This document shows, piece after piece, positions 1 through 7,621 of a stretch of 63,693 bases of DNA. How positions within the stretch are numbered: the first letter of the stretch is position 1; each line of letters begins with the position of its first letter. Origin of the DNA: Candidatus Omnitrophota bacterium. GTDB taxonomy: Bacteria > Omnitrophota > Gorgyraeia > Aquiviventales > Aquiviventaceae. The stretch spans positions 1 to 63,693 of the forward strand of contig JACQRE010000158.1 in NCBI GenBank assembly GCA_016206585.1, read 5' to 3'. The position numbers and the translations under genes are program-made. A model generated the notes under the pieces. It was not told the DNA's origin, did not search any database, and worked only from the letters and a program-made list of their open reading frames with translations.

Positions 1-176
1 GGGAGCTGGAGATCACCGACGTGAACAATGCGTACATCCAGCGCGGCCAGATGGCCTACGACATCCTGGACGGCTGGTGGACGGACGCGGGGCTGCCGGA
101 GACGCTCTACCGGGCGACGACGCTGGTGCGCGAGCGCGCCCTGCGCGAAGGCCGCGTCGTCGAGAGGGCGGGATGA
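1..176 (+). CDS. rmlA: Glucose-1-phosphate thymidylyltransferase, C-terminal part (5' truncated)
   Basis: Only the last 57 codons are in the window; the open frame enters from the left edge and stops at TGA 174-176. The residues [12 protein letters not shown] followed by GWWTDAG are the conserved C-terminal signature of RmlA-type dTDP-glucose pyrophosphorylases, which make dTDP-glucose from glucose-1-phosphate and dTTP in the cytoplasm. Its position directly before rmlB and rmlD supports the dTDP-L-rhamnose pathway. The stop codon lies inside the first ATGA of an inserted repeat element (see 173-313). The substrate-binding N-terminal half is not visible, so the exact subfamily (short or long RmlA) is inferred. 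Confidence 0.8.
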   Translation, partial: ELEITDVNNAYIQRGQMAYDILDGWWTDAGLPETLYRATTLVRERALREGRVVERAG

Positions 177-313
177 TCCCACCACCTGGCGGGTCCCGCC
201 AGAGGCGGGATGGCTCGCAGATGACCGTTTTAAACAGACTAAGCGAGCCCCGGCCGGTTGGCCTCAGGGCTCATGGGATTCGCCAACCGGCCGATCACCA
301 GGTGGTGGGATGA
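173..313. mobile_element. ATGA-bounded inverted-repeat element, copy 1
   Basis: A 133 bp insert (177-309) lies between two copies of ATGA (173-176 and 310-313). Its ends are inverted repeats: TCCCACCACCTG at 177-188 and CAGGTGGTGGG at 299-309. An inner inverted repeat (about 252-263 with 283-294) would add a second stem. The left ATGA holds the rmlA stop codon and the right ATGA holds the rmlB start codon, and the right arm gives rmlB a purine-rich AGGTGG ahead of its ATG. Two further copies at 6110-6253 and 46420-46560 have the same architecture but different interiors. No transposase is encoded, so it would be a non-autonomous (MITE-like) element. Confidence 0.8.
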
Positions 314-1347
314 CGCAGGTCTTGGTGACGGGCGGAGCCGGCTTCATCGGCTCGCACTTTATCCGGCTCTGGCTCGCAAGCCACCCGGATGACCGCGTCG
401 TCAACCTGGACCTCCTGACGTACGCCGGCTCGCGCGAGCGGCTCGCGGATCTGGAGGGCTCCTCCCGCTACCGATTTGTGCAGGGGACGATTGGCGATCC
501 CGCGGTGGTGCGGCAGGCGATGCAGGGCTGCGAGGCCGTGGTCCATTTCGCCGCGGAGACGCACGTGGACCGCTCCATCACCGACGCCGCACCGTTTCTG
601 CGCACGAACATTGAGGGGACCGACATCCTCCTGGACGCGGCGCGGGCAGGCGGTGTCGCGCGGTTCCTGCACGTGAGCACCGATGAGGTGTACGGGCCGG
701 TGCTGGAGGGGGAGGTGGATGAGCGGGCCCCCCTGTCCCCGCGCAGCCCCTACGCCGTCAGCAAGGCGGCCGGCGATCTGCTGGCCCAATCGTACTGGGC
801 GACGTACAGCCTGCCGGTGGTCGTGGCGCGGCCCACGAACATCTACGGGCCGGCGCAGTTCGTGGAGAAGTTCATCCCCCTGGCGATCATCAACAGCCTC
901 GAGGGGCTTCCGGTGCCGATCTACGGCGACGGGCAGCAGCGCCGCGCGTGGCTCTACGTCCAGGACGCCTGCGAGGCGGTCCGCACGATACTCGAGCGGG
1001 GGCAGCTGGGCGAGGTCTACAACATCGCCGGAGGCACCGAACAGCCGAACCTCGAGACGGCGCGGGCGATCGCGAAGCTGCTGGGCCGTCCGCCCGAGAG
1101 CCTGCAGCACGTGACGGACCGTCCCGGCCACGACCGGCGCTACGCGATGCACGACGCCAAGCTGCGCGCGCTGGGCTGGCGGCCGGCGACGCCATTTGAT
1201 CAGGGGCTAGCACAGACCGTGGCGTGGTACCGCGGCCAGCAGGACTGGTGGCGGCCACTGGCGAAGCGACTCCGTGAAGATCCTTATCACTGGCTCAACC
1301 GGTCTGCTCGGCCAGGCGCTGGGCGGCCATCTCGCAGCGCTCGGTGA
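310..1347 (+). CDS. rmlB: dTDP-glucose 4,6-dehydratase
   Basis: An extended short-chain dehydrogenase of 345 residues that converts dTDP-glucose to dTDP-4-keto-6-deoxyglucose using bound NAD. The nucleotide-binding motif TGGAGFIG is at residues 7-14, HFAAETHVDRS at about 79-89, the catalytic Thr-Asp-Glu in STDEVYG at 123-129, and Tyr148/Lys152 form the YxxxK pair. The substrate-loop motif YGDGQQ with WLYVQD matches RmlB. The start at 310 is chosen because the protein then begins right at the Rossmann strand and the ATG forms the right border of the repeat element. The 3' end overlaps rmlD by 74 nt. A close relative acting on another NDP-hexose cannot be excluded. Confidence 0.85.
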   Translation: MTQVLVTGGAGFIGSHFIRLWLASHPDDRVVNLDLLTYAGSRERLADLEGSSRYRFVQGTIGDPAVVRQAMQGCEAVVHFAAETHVDRSITDAAPFLRTNIEGTDILLDAARAGGVARFLHVSTDEVYGPVLEGEVDERAPLSPRSPYAVSKAAGDLLAQSYWATYSLPVVVARPTNIYGPAQFVEKFIPLAIINSLEGLPVPIYGDGQQRRAWLYVQDACEAVRTILERGQLGEVYNIAGGTEQPNLETARAIAKLLGRPPESLQHVTDRPGHDRRYAMHDAKLRALGWRPATPFDQGLAQTVAWYRGQQDWWRPLAKRLREDPYHWLNRSARPGAGRPSRSAR

Positions 1348-2233
1348 CGTGACCGGGGTCTCCAGGCGCCCACCAGCGTCGAGGGGAGGTTCTGCTCATG
1401 TCGCCTGCGACCTGCGCGACGCCGGCCGCGTGGCGGCGCTCGTTTCGCGGCTGCAGCCCGACGCCGTCATCCACTCGCAGGCGATGTCGGACGTGGACCA
1501 GTGCGAGCGGGATCCCGGCCTGGCGCGGGCGATGAACGCAAAGACCACCGCGAACCTCGTCCGGGCGCTGGGGGGCGCGCCGGCCGTGCTGCTCTACGTG
1601 AGCACCGACTACGTCTTTGACGGCGAGAAGGGACAGCCCTACAACGAGCAGGATGCGCCGCGGCCGATCAGCGTCTACGGGCAAAGCAAGCTCGAGGGCG
1701 AGCGGGAAGCGCTCCGCCATCCCCGCGCGGTGGTCGTCCGTCCCAGCACGCTCTTCGGGCCGGGACGGATGAACTTCTGCGACGCGATCGTGCGCGCCCT
1801 GCAGGAGGGGCGGACGATCGAGGCGTTCGTCGATCAGACGACCTCGCCGACGTACACCGAGGACCTGGCGGAGATGATGAAAGAGCTCATCGTGGTGTTG
1901 ACGCAATCGGGCCCTGCCCCCACACCAAACAGCGTCACCGGCGCAACAAGCCAAGCGACGCGTTTGGTGTGGGGGCGTGCCTCACGGATCGTGCACATGA
2001 GCAACGCGGGAGGGGCCAGCCGCGTGGCGTTCGCGCACCGGATCGCGGATCTCCTGGGCCGTTCCCGCGAGGCGGTGCGGCCGATCCGCATGGCCGATCA
2101 GCGCCGCCCGGCGAAGCGGCCGGCGTATTCCGCATTGACCAGCGCGGAGTTGGTGCCACTGACAGGGAGGATGATGCGACCATGGGACGACGCGCTGCAC
2201 GCCTATCTGCGCCAACGGGGCTGGCTCGGCTAG
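1274..2233 (+). CDS. rmlD: dTDP-4-dehydrorhamnose reductase with an in-frame palindromic insert
   Basis: A 319-residue NAD(P)H-dependent reductase, last step of dTDP-L-rhamnose synthesis. GSTGLLG at residues 7-13, STDYVFDG at about 110-117 and Tyr135/Lys139 (YGQSK) are the RmlD signatures. It starts at GTG inside the rmlB reading frame (74 nt overlap), and its own end overlaps the next gene by 52 nt. Residues about 213-236 are encoded by a perfect 15 bp-arm palindrome (1916-1976) and have no counterpart in the family, which normally runs directly from the helix ending LI into the strand corresponding to IVHMSNAGG. The fold is otherwise complete; whether the loop tolerates the insert is unknown. 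No rmlC is seen in the window. Confidence 0.8.
   Translation: MKILITGSTGLLGQALGGHLAALGDVTGVSRRPPASRGGSAHVACDLRDAGRVAALVSRLQPDAVIHSQAMSDVDQCERDPGLARAMNAKTTANLVRALGGAPAVLLYVSTDYVFDGEKGQPYNEQDAPRPISVYGQSKLEGEREALRHPRAVVVRPSTLFGPGRMNFCDAIVRALQEGRTIEAFVDQTTSPTYTEDLAEMMKELIVVLTQSGPAPTPNSVTGATSQATRLVWGRASRIVHMSNAGGASRVAFAHRIADLLGRSREAVRPIRMADQRRPAKRPAYSALTSAELVPLTGRMMRPWDDALHAYLRQRGWLG
1916..1976. repeat. Palindromic element inside rmlD
   Basis: Left arm GCCCCCACACCAAAC (1916-1930) pairs perfectly with right arm GTTTGGTGTGGGGGC (1962-1976). Pairing can continue for about 5 more bp past one bulged base. The element is translated in frame as part of RmlD. The arms resemble those of the palindrome inside the sxtJ-like gene at 7517-7547. 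Confidence 0.85.
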
Positions 2234-3519
2234 CCAAGAAGATCGCCGCCCGGCGCGCCCGCATCGGGGTGATCGGGCTCGGCTACGTGGGGCTGCCGCT
2301 GGCGGTGGAGTTCGCGAAGGAGGGGTTTTCCGTCACCGGGATCGACCTGGATCCCGCCCGGGTGCGCGGCGTCAACGCCGCGCGCTCCTACATCCTCGAC
2401 GTGCCGAGTGAGGACCTCCGCCGGCTGCGCGCCGCCAGACGGCTGCGGGCCACCGCCTCGTTCAACGTGCTCGGCGCGCAGGATGCCGTCATCATCTGCG
2501 TGCCGACCCCCTTGCGCAAGACGCGCGAGCCGGACATGTCGTACATCCTCTCCGCCACCAAGGAGATCGCGCGGCACATCCGAAAGGGGCAGCTCATCGT
2601 CCTGGAGAGCACGACCTATCCGGGCACGACCGATGAGGTGATCCTGCCGGCCCTGGAGGCGCGCGGGCTCACGGTGGGCCGGGACTTCTGCCTCGCCTTC
2701 TCGCCGGAGCGCATCGACCCGGGCAACGCCACCTACATGACCCGCACCATCCCCAAAGTCATCGGCGGCATCACGCCGCAGTGCACGAAGCTGGCGACGG
2801 TGCTGTACGGCTGCGCCATCCACCGGACCGTGCCCGTGTCCTCCTCGAAGGTCGCGGAGATGGTGAAGCTGCTGGAGAACACCTTCCGCGCGGTCAACAT
2901 TGGCTTGGTGAATGAGATCGCGCTGATCTGCGACCGGCTGGGCATTGACGTCTGGGAAGTCATCGACGCGGCGAAGACGAAGCCCTTCGGCTTCATGCCG
3001 TTCTACCCGGGACCCGGCATCGGCGGCCACTGCATCCCGTCGGATCCGATGTATCTGGCCTGGAAGGTGCGCGTGCACGGCTTCGAGGCCCGCTTCATCG
3101 AGCTGGCCACGCAGATCAACGGGGCGATGCCCGAGCACGTGGTGGAGAAGATCGGCGGCGTGCTCAATGCCCGCCGCAAGGCGCTGAAAGGCGCGCGCGT
3201 CCTCCTGCTGGGGCTCGCCTACAAGAAGGACGTCGGCGATCTGCGCGACTCGCCGGCGTTCGACGTCGCGCGCCTCCTGGAGCAGCGGGGGGCTGTGGTG
3301 GACTACCACGACCCGTTCGTGCCCTCGACCGAGCTCAACGGCCGCCGGCGCTCCTCGTCGCCGCTGACGCCCGCCACGTTGCGGCGCTCCGACTGCGCCG
3401 TGGTCCTGACGAACCACTCGAAGGTGGATTACACCCTGGTGCTGCGCTGGGCCCCGGCCGTTGTGGATACGCGGAACCAATACCAGGGGACCAGATCAAA
3501 GAAAATCGTGAAGCTATGA
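2182..3519 (+). CDS. UDP-N-acetylhexosamine 6-dehydrogenase (WbpA-like)
   Basis: A 445-residue nucleotide-sugar dehydrogenase that oxidises C6 of a UDP-sugar to the uronic acid with two NAD. The NAD-binding motif GLGYVG is at residues 32-37, and the catalytic cysteine lies in GGHCIP (Cys284). FSPERIDPGN resembles the FSPEREDPGN motif of UDP-GlcNAc/ManNAc dehydrogenases more than UDP-glucose dehydrogenases, so a UDP-HexNAcA product is inferred. ATG 2182 follows AGGGAGG at 2164-2170. The gene overlaps the end of rmlD by 52 nt and is followed by an epimerase and an aminotransferase, a set often used for UDP-diaminouronates or UDP-GalNAcA. Confidence 0.85.
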   Translation: MGRRAARLSAPTGLARLAKKIAARRARIGVIGLGYVGLPLAVEFAKEGFSVTGIDLDPARVRGVNAARSYILDVPSEDLRRLRAARRLRATASFNVLGAQDAVIICVPTPLRKTREPDMSYILSATKEIARHIRKGQLIVLESTTYPGTTDEVILPALEARGLTVGRDFCLAFSPERIDPGNATYMTRTIPKVIGGITPQCTKLATVLYGCAIHRTVPVSSSKVAEMVKLLENTFRAVNIGLVNEIALICDRLGIDVWEVIDAAKTKPFGFMPFYPGPGIGGHCIPSDPMYLAWKVRVHGFEARFIELATQINGAMPEHVVEKIGGVLNARRKALKGARVLLLGLAYKKDVGDLRDSPAFDVARLLEQRGAVVDYHDPFVPSTELNGRRRSSSPLTPATLRRSDCAVVLTNHSKVDYTLVLRWAPAVVDTRNQYQGTRSKKIVKL

Positions 3520-3520
3520 G

Positions 3521-3576
3521 AGCGCGGAGTGCGGAATTCGGAGTTCGGAGTGGAAGCGTCATTCCGAACTGCGTCT
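3521..3576. repeat. Imperfect GGAGT-type tandem/inverted repeat
   Basis: The spacer after the dehydrogenase contains reiterated 7-8 bp units (GCGGAGT, TTCGGAGT) followed by a partial complement (CATTCCGAACT). It looks like a short or decayed member of the periodic hairpin repeats found elsewhere in this locus. Confidence 0.5.
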
Positions 3577-3595
3577 TCATGAGAGGTTGTCTGTG

Positions 3596-4540
3596 ATGGC
3601 GAAATACTTGGTGACGGGGGGCGCGGGGTTCATCGGGTCGCACATCGTGGACCGGCTCCTCGCGCTGGGACATCAGGTCCGCGTGATGGACGACCTCTCG
3701 TCGGGCAACCTGGAGAACCTCGCCGGGGTGCGCGCCACGATCGAGCTCGTCCAGGCGGACATCCGCGACCGGCAGGCGATGGCGAAGGCCTGCGCCGGGG
3801 TGGAGCGCATCATCCACGCGGCGGCCTGGCGCAGCGTGCCGAAGTCGATGGCCGATCCGTACGGCTACACCGATGTGAACGTCCTGGCCACGGCCAGCCT
3901 GCTGGAGCAGGCGGTCAACGCCAAGGCGAAGCGGGTCGTCTGCGTCTCGTCCAGCTCGGTCTACGGCGAGACCGACCGAGTGCCGCTGCGCGAGGACCAA
4001 CCGACGCTGCCCATCTCCCCCTACGCCGCCTCCAAGCTGATCGACGAGATCCTCTGCGGCCTCTTCTCGCGCAGCTTCGGCCTCGAGACGGTGTCGGTGC
4101 GCTACTTCAACGTGTTCGGGCCGCGCCAGAGCCTGGAGAACGACTACGCGGTCGTGATCCCCAAGTTCATCTCGTGCCTCCTGCGCAAGGAGCCGCCGCC
4201 GGTCTACGGCGACGGCAAGCAGTCGCGCGACTTCACCTACGTGGAGAACGTGGTGGAGGGCACCATCGCCGCCTCGCAAGCGCCCGGCGTCAACGGCGAG
4301 GTGTTCAACATCGCCCTCGGCGAGGAGCACACGGTGCTCGACCTCCTCAACGAGCTCAACGCGATCATGGGCTTGTCCGTTCCGCCCGCCTTCAAGCCGC
4401 CGCGGCCCGGCGACGTGCGCCGGACGCTGGCCGATCCGTCCAAGGCGATGCGGCGGCTCGGCTGGAAGGGGACGGTTCCGTTCGCCGAAGGGCTGCGCCG
4501 CACCGTCGAGTGGTTCTGCGCGCATCCGCCTGGGTCATGA
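3596..4540 (+). CDS. NAD-dependent UDP-HexNAc 4-epimerase-like protein (WbpP type)
   Basis: A 314-residue extended [11 protein letters not shown] lies near residues 7-14, the catalytic Ser/Tyr/Lys are in SSSSVYGE and YAASK, and the C-terminal half has the PVYGDGKQSRDFTYV substrate loop. The pattern fits WbpP/Gne-like 4-epimerases, which interconvert UDP-GlcNAc(A) and UDP-GalNAc(A). ATG 3596 is preceded by GAGAGG at 3581-3586. Its neighbours, a UDP-HexNAc dehydrogenase upstream and a sugar aminotransferase downstream, support a role in an amino-uronic acid pathway. A UDP-glucose or UDP-glucuronate 4-epimerase is the main alternative. Confidence 0.75.
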   Translation: MAKYLVTGGAGFIGSHIVDRLLALGHQVRVMDDLSSGNLENLAGVRATIELVQADIRDRQAMAKACAGVERIIHAAAWRSVPKSMADPYGYTDVNVLATASLLEQAVNAKAKRVVCVSSSSVYGETDRVPLREDQPTLPISPYAASKLIDEILCGLFSRSFGLETVSVRYFNVFGPRQSLENDYAVVIPKFISCLLRKEPPPVYGDGKQSRDFTYVENVVEGTIAASQAPGVNGEVFNIALGEEHTVLDLLNELNAIMGLSVPPAFKPPRPGDVRRTLADPSKAMRRLGWKGTVPFAEGLRRTVEWFCAHPPGS

Positions 4541-4567
4541 CCACGCGTTGCTTCACGCTGCGGGCTC

Positions 4568-4615
4568 CAGGCTACAAGCTGCAGCTTGCGGCTTGTAGCT
4601 TGCGGCTTGCAGCCT
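4568..4615. repeat. Short palindromic repeat of GCTTGCGG/GCTTGTAG units
   Basis: Reiterated units GCTTGCGG, GCTTGTAG and GCTTGCAG are bounded by AGGCT and AGCCT, so the stretch can fold on itself. It fills the gap between the epimerase stop and the aminotransferase ATG at 4622. Confidence 0.6.
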
Positions 4616-4621
4616 GATCGC

Positions 4622-5737
4622 ATGCAGCACGCCCATATCCCGCTCATCGATCTTCAGGCCCAGTATCGCTCGATCCAGCGCGAGGTTGACGCCGCGATCC
4701 GGCGCGTGGTCGCGCGCGGCCAGTTCGTCTTGGGGCCGGAGGGCGACGCGCTCGAGCGGGAGCTGGCGGCCTACTGCGGGACGCGCCATGCGGTCGCACT
4801 GGCGTCGGGGACCGACGCGCTGGAGCTCTCGCTGCGAGCCCTCGGCATCGGCCCGGGAGATGAGGTGGTCACGACCGTCTTCAGCTTCTTCGCCACCGCC
4901 GAGGCGATCATCGCCGCCGGTGCCACCCCGGTCTTCGCCGACATTGAGCCGCAGAGCTACACGCTCGATCCGGAGGCCGCCGCGCGCGCCGTGACCCGAC
5001 GCACCAAGGCGATCATCCCGGTCCATCTCTACGGCCACCCCTGCGACATGGGGCGGATCGCGGCCCTCGCGCGCCACCGGCGGCTGCAGGTGATCGAGGA
5101 CTGCGCGCAGGCGATCGGTGCCACGTGGCGCGGGCGGCGCGTCGGCGGATTCGGCGCGGCCGGCTGCCTGAGCTTCTATCCGAGCAAGAACCTCGGCGGC
5201 TACGGCGACGGCGGCATGGTGGTGACCAACGACGCGCGGCTGGCCAGGGCCCTGCGGCTGCTGCGCAACCACGGCGGCCGCCAACGCTACCAGCACCTCG
5301 TCCTGGGGAAGAACAGCCGGCTCGATGAGCTGCAGGCGGCCATCCTGCGCGTCAAGCTGCGCTACCTGGACCGGTGGAACGCCGCGCGCCGCCGGCATGC
5401 GCAACGCTACGCCGCGGCGTTGACCCGGCGCGGCCTCCGCCGCGCGGGGTTGCCGAAGGAACAGCCCGGCTGCCGGCACGTCTACCACCTCTATACGATC
5501 CGCTCCTCGGCACGCGCACGCCTCATCCGCGCGCTTGGCGGGCAGGGCATTGCGACGCAGGTGGCGTATCCCTCCACGCTGGCCGCGCAGCCGGCCCTCA
5601 GGCCGCTGCGGCTGCGGGCCGGACGATTTCCCGTGGCTGAGCGGGCTGCGCGCGAGGTGCTGGCTCTGCCGATGTATCCGGAGCTGACCGGCCGCGCCAT
5701 CGATCGCATCGCGCGGGTAGTAGCACAATCCGCTTGA
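4622..5737 (+). CDS. DegT/DnrJ/EryC1-family sugar aminotransferase
   Basis: A 371-residue PLP-dependent aminotransferase that transfers an amino group, usually from glutamate, to a keto-sugar nucleotide. The N-terminal IPLIDLQAQY, SGTDALELSL, VIEDCAQA and the PLP lysine in SFYPSKNLGGYGDGG (Lys189) are family hallmarks; length and motifs are closest to WbpE-type enzymes. It starts at ATG 4622, immediately after a repeat; the frame is open upstream but that part is repeat sequence. Context (UDP-HexNAc dehydrogenase and epimerase) suggests a UDP-3-keto-uronate or related substrate, but no WbpB-like oxidase is next to it; the only Gfo/Idh protein is 46 kb downstream. Confidence 0.85.
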   Translation: MQHAHIPLIDLQAQYRSIQREVDAAIRRVVARGQFVLGPEGDALERELAAYCGTRHAVALASGTDALELSLRALGIGPGDEVVTTVFSFFATAEAIIAAGATPVFADIEPQSYTLDPEAAARAVTRRTKAIIPVHLYGHPCDMGRIAALARHRRLQVIEDCAQAIGATWRGRRVGGFGAAGCLSFYPSKNLGGYGDGGMVVTNDARLARALRLLRNHGGRQRYQHLVLGKNSRLDELQAAILRVKLRYLDRWNAARRRHAQRYAAALTRRGLRRAGLPKEQPGCRHVYHLYTIRSSARARLIRALGGQGIATQVAYPSTLAAQPALRPLRLRAGRFPVAERAAREVLALPMYPELTGRAIDRIARVVAQSA

Positions 5738-5743
5738 GTAGCC

Positions 5744-5749
5744 TATAAT
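5744..5749 (+). promoter_or_regulatory. Promoter-like -10 hexamer TATAAT
   Basis: A perfect TATAAT lies just after the aminotransferase stop codon in a sharply AT-rich stretch (about 5738-5775) inside otherwise GC-rich DNA. The best placed -35 match is weak. It would drive the LexA-like gene at 5814 and possibly the downstream sugar genes. Confidence 0.5.
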
Positions 5750-5759
5750 AAATGGCAAT

Positions 5760-5771
5760 ATTTTATAAAAT
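5760..5771. promoter_or_regulatory. Candidate operator, 12 bp perfect palindrome
   Basis: ATTTTATAAAAT is a perfect palindrome between the -10-like hexamer and the GTG start of the winged-helix gene. Its place is suitable for autoregulation by that protein; this is inference from position and symmetry only. Confidence 0.4.
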
Positions 5772-5813
5772 TGTATCGGCGCCCTCTTCACCACCACAAC
5801 CCAGGAGCCTGCC

Positions 5814-6113
5814 GTGACCAAACAAGCCCTCACCCAGAAGCAGCAGGTGGTCCTCGAGTTCATTCAGCGCTTCTTCACGGAGCACCGGAAGTCGCCGCTC
5901 ATCCGGGAGATCCAAACCGGCTGCCAGATCGCCTCGTACAAATCCGCCATTGACCGGCTCAACGCGCTGGAGCGCAAAGGGTTCATCAGGCGGGCGTCCA
6001 ATAAGCACCGGGGCATCCGGTTAGTGCGCCGGCTGGCCGTTGAAGCGCCGGTGGCCGCCGGAGGGCCGCCGCCGCTGGGCGAGGGAGCGGCCGAGGGAGC
6101 CTCGGTGGTATGA
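5814..6113 (+). CDS. Stand-alone LexA-type winged-helix DNA-binding protein
   Basis: A 99-residue protein. Residues 1 to about 65 ([16 protein letters not shown] through [16 protein letters not shown]) match the N-terminal winged-helix domain of LexA, including the recognition-helix position and the typical ALERKG turn. The S24 autopeptidase half of LexA is absent, so it cannot be self-cleaved like LexA. The remaining tail is Gly/Pro/Ala rich. It starts at GTG 5814 with AGGAG at 5803-5807. A promoter-like AT-rich stretch with a perfect palindrome lies upstream. It is probably a local transcriptional regulator of the sugar genes that follow. Its stop codon is inside the left ATGA of the second repeat element. 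Confidence 0.75.
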   Translation: MTKQALTQKQQVVLEFIQRFFTEHRKSPLIREIQTGCQIASYKSAIDRLNALERKGFIRRASNKHRGIRLVRRLAVEAPVAAGGPPPLGEGAAEGASVV

Positions 6114-6253
6114 TCCCACCACCTGCGCCCCCTTGCCGCAGGCAAGGCACGAAGCGCGCCATGACCAGTCTTGCGGATTTTCAACCGCGCGCTTCGGCGT
6201 GGCGGCCTGCTGTGACGACCATGAGCCGCCGCGAGGCGCAGGTGGTGGAATGA
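6110..6253. mobile_element. ATGA-bounded inverted-repeat element, copy 2
   Basis: A 136 bp insert lies between ATGA 6110-6113 (stop of the LexA-like gene) and ATGA 6250-6253 (start of the decarboxylase gene). The ends are TCCCACCACCTGCGCC and its near complement GGCGCAGGTGGTGGA. Inside are further stems: CCTTGCC/GGCAAGG around 6130-6146 and GAAGCGCGC/GCGCGCTTC. The interior differs from copies 1 and 3 while the ends and flanks are the same. Confidence 0.8.
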
Positions 6254-7212
6254 GAGTCCTCGTCACCGGCGGGGCGGGGTTCATCGGCTCCCATCTGTGC
6301 GACCGGTTTCTCCGGGACGGCCATGAGGTCGTCTGCGTCGATAACTTCCTGACCGGCAGCCGGACCAACATCGCGCACCTGCGTGCGCAGTCGGCGTTCC
6401 GGCTCATCGAGCACGACATCTCGAAGCCGCTCACCCTCGACGGGGCGATTGACGCGATCCTCCATTTCGCCTCGCCGGCCAGCCCGATCGACTACCTGAA
6501 GCTGCCCATCCAGACGCTGAAGGTCGGCTCGCTGGGCACGCTCAACGGCCTGGGGATCGCGAAGGCCAAGCAGGCGCGGTTCCTGCTCGCGTCGACCTCG
6601 GAGGTGTACGGCGACCCCAGCGTCCATCCGCAGCCCGAGAGCTACTGGGGGCACGTGAACCCGGTCGGGCCGCGCGGCGTCTACGATGAGGCCAAGCGGT
6701 TCGCCGAGGCGATCACGATGGCCTACCACCGGGAGCACCAGGTGGCCACGCGCATCGTGCGGATCTTCAACACGTACGGCCCGCGGATGCGCATGCAGGA
6801 CGGCCGGGCGATCCCGGCGTTCATCACGCCAGCGCTGCGGGGGGAGCCGATCACCGTGTTCGGGACGGGGGCGCAGACGCGCTCGTTCTGCTACGTGGAC
6901 GACCTCGTCGAGGGGATCGTGCGGCTGCTCCACTCCGATCACGCCGAGCCGATGAACCTGGGCAATCCGGAGGAGTACACGATCCTGCAGCTGGCCCAGC
7001 GCATCATCGAGGCCACGGGAAGCAAAAGCCGCATCGTCTACCAGACGCTGCCCCAGGACGATCCCAAGCAGCGGTGTCCCGACATCACGCTGGCAACGCG
7101 GACGCTGCAGTGGCAGGCGGCGACCCCGCTGGCCGCCGGGCTGCCGAAAACGATCGAGTGGTTCAGAACAGCCATGGGGCTGGCGTCCGCCGCAGGAGCG
7201 CGCCATGGCTGA
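6250..7212 (+). CDS. UDP-glucuronate decarboxylase (UDP-xylose synthase)-like
   Basis: A 320-residue extended SDR that oxidises and decarboxylates UDP-glucuronate to UDP-xylose. [12 protein letters not shown] is at residues 5-16. [39 protein letters not shown] and [10 protein letters not shown] are the typical UXS motifs, with the YDEAK catalytic pair. The ATG is the right border of repeat element copy 2, preceded by AGGTGG from the element. Its end overlaps the following membrane-protein gene by 8 nt. A UDP-glucuronate source would have to be elsewhere, as the dehydrogenase at 2182 looks HexNAc-specific. Confidence 0.85.
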   Translation: MRVLVTGGAGFIGSHLCDRFLRDGHEVVCVDNFLTGSRTNIAHLRAQSAFRLIEHDISKPLTLDGAIDAILHFASPASPIDYLKLPIQTLKVGSLGTLNGLGIAKAKQARFLLASTSEVYGDPSVHPQPESYWGHVNPVGPRGVYDEAKRFAEAITMAYHREHQVATRIVRIFNTYGPRMRMQDGRAIPAFITPALRGEPITVFGTGAQTRSFCYVDDLVEGIVRLLHSDHAEPMNLGNPEEYTILQLAQRIIEATGSKSRIVYQTLPQDDPKQRCPDITLATRTLQWQAATPLAAGLPKTIEWFRTAMGLASAAGARHG

Positions 7213-7621
7213 TCGACCTCCGCGTCCCTGGACCGCGATCGGGCTCGGCCTCGTGTTCGGCCTCTATGCCGTGCTCCTCGTCGCCGCGGTGCGCACGGGA
7301 GCACACCAGGCGTTCACCGGATGGACGGCGAAGCTGCTCACACTCGGCGGCATCGCCCTCGGGCTGCTGCCGTGGGGGGCGTGGCTACGGCCCCGGATCG
7401 TGTGGGGCCTGGGGCTTCTGGGGTGCTGGGCGCTGGTGGCGTGCTACCTCGTCCTGCTGGCACCCATCGCGCTGGTGGTCCGTCTCATCGGCGATCCGCT
7501 CAGCCGCCGGCGGCCCGCCCCCCCACCAACCAGGTTGGTGGGGGGGCCCGCCGGCTCCTCGCACTGGCTGGCGCGGCCCCCGCTGCCCAATACGCTTGAC
7601 GCTGCCCGTGTTGAGTACTGA
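7205..7621 (+). CDS. SxtJ-like small membrane protein with an in-frame palindromic insert
   Basis: A 138-residue protein with about three hydrophobic helices (residues roughly 10-28, 42-58, 66-92) and a Pro/Arg-rich C-terminus. Size, topology and location directly before an O-carbamoyltransferase match SxtJ, the unknown-function membrane protein accompanying such enzymes in saxitoxin and other clusters. Residues about 105-115 are encoded by a 14 bp-arm hairpin (7517-7547) that interrupts what is normally a short DPL...W..RP tail. Start ATG 7205 overlaps the previous gene's stop region. The role is unknown; it may anchor the carbamoyltransferase at the membrane. Confidence 0.65.
   Translation: MADRPPRPWTAIGLGLVFGLYAVLLVAAVRTGAHQAFTGWTAKLLTLGGIALGLLPWGAWLRPRIVWGLGLLGCWALVACYLVLLAPIALVVRLIGDPLSRRRPAPPPTRLVGGPAGSSHWLARPPLPNTLDAARVEY
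7517..7547. repeat. Palindrome inside the sxtJ-like gene
   Basis: GCCCCCCCACCAAC (7517-7530) and GTTGGTGGGGGGGC (7534-7547) pair perfectly around a 3 nt loop. The arms resemble those of the rmlD palindrome. It is translated in frame. Confidence 0.85.

Noticed and set aside
173..313. Conserved ATGA flanks explained only by translational start/stop constraints
   Set aside because: A stop and a start codon alone would not require A before TGA on the left nor A after ATG on the right in all three copies; chance remains possible with three examples, so the target claim is kept as a hypothesis.
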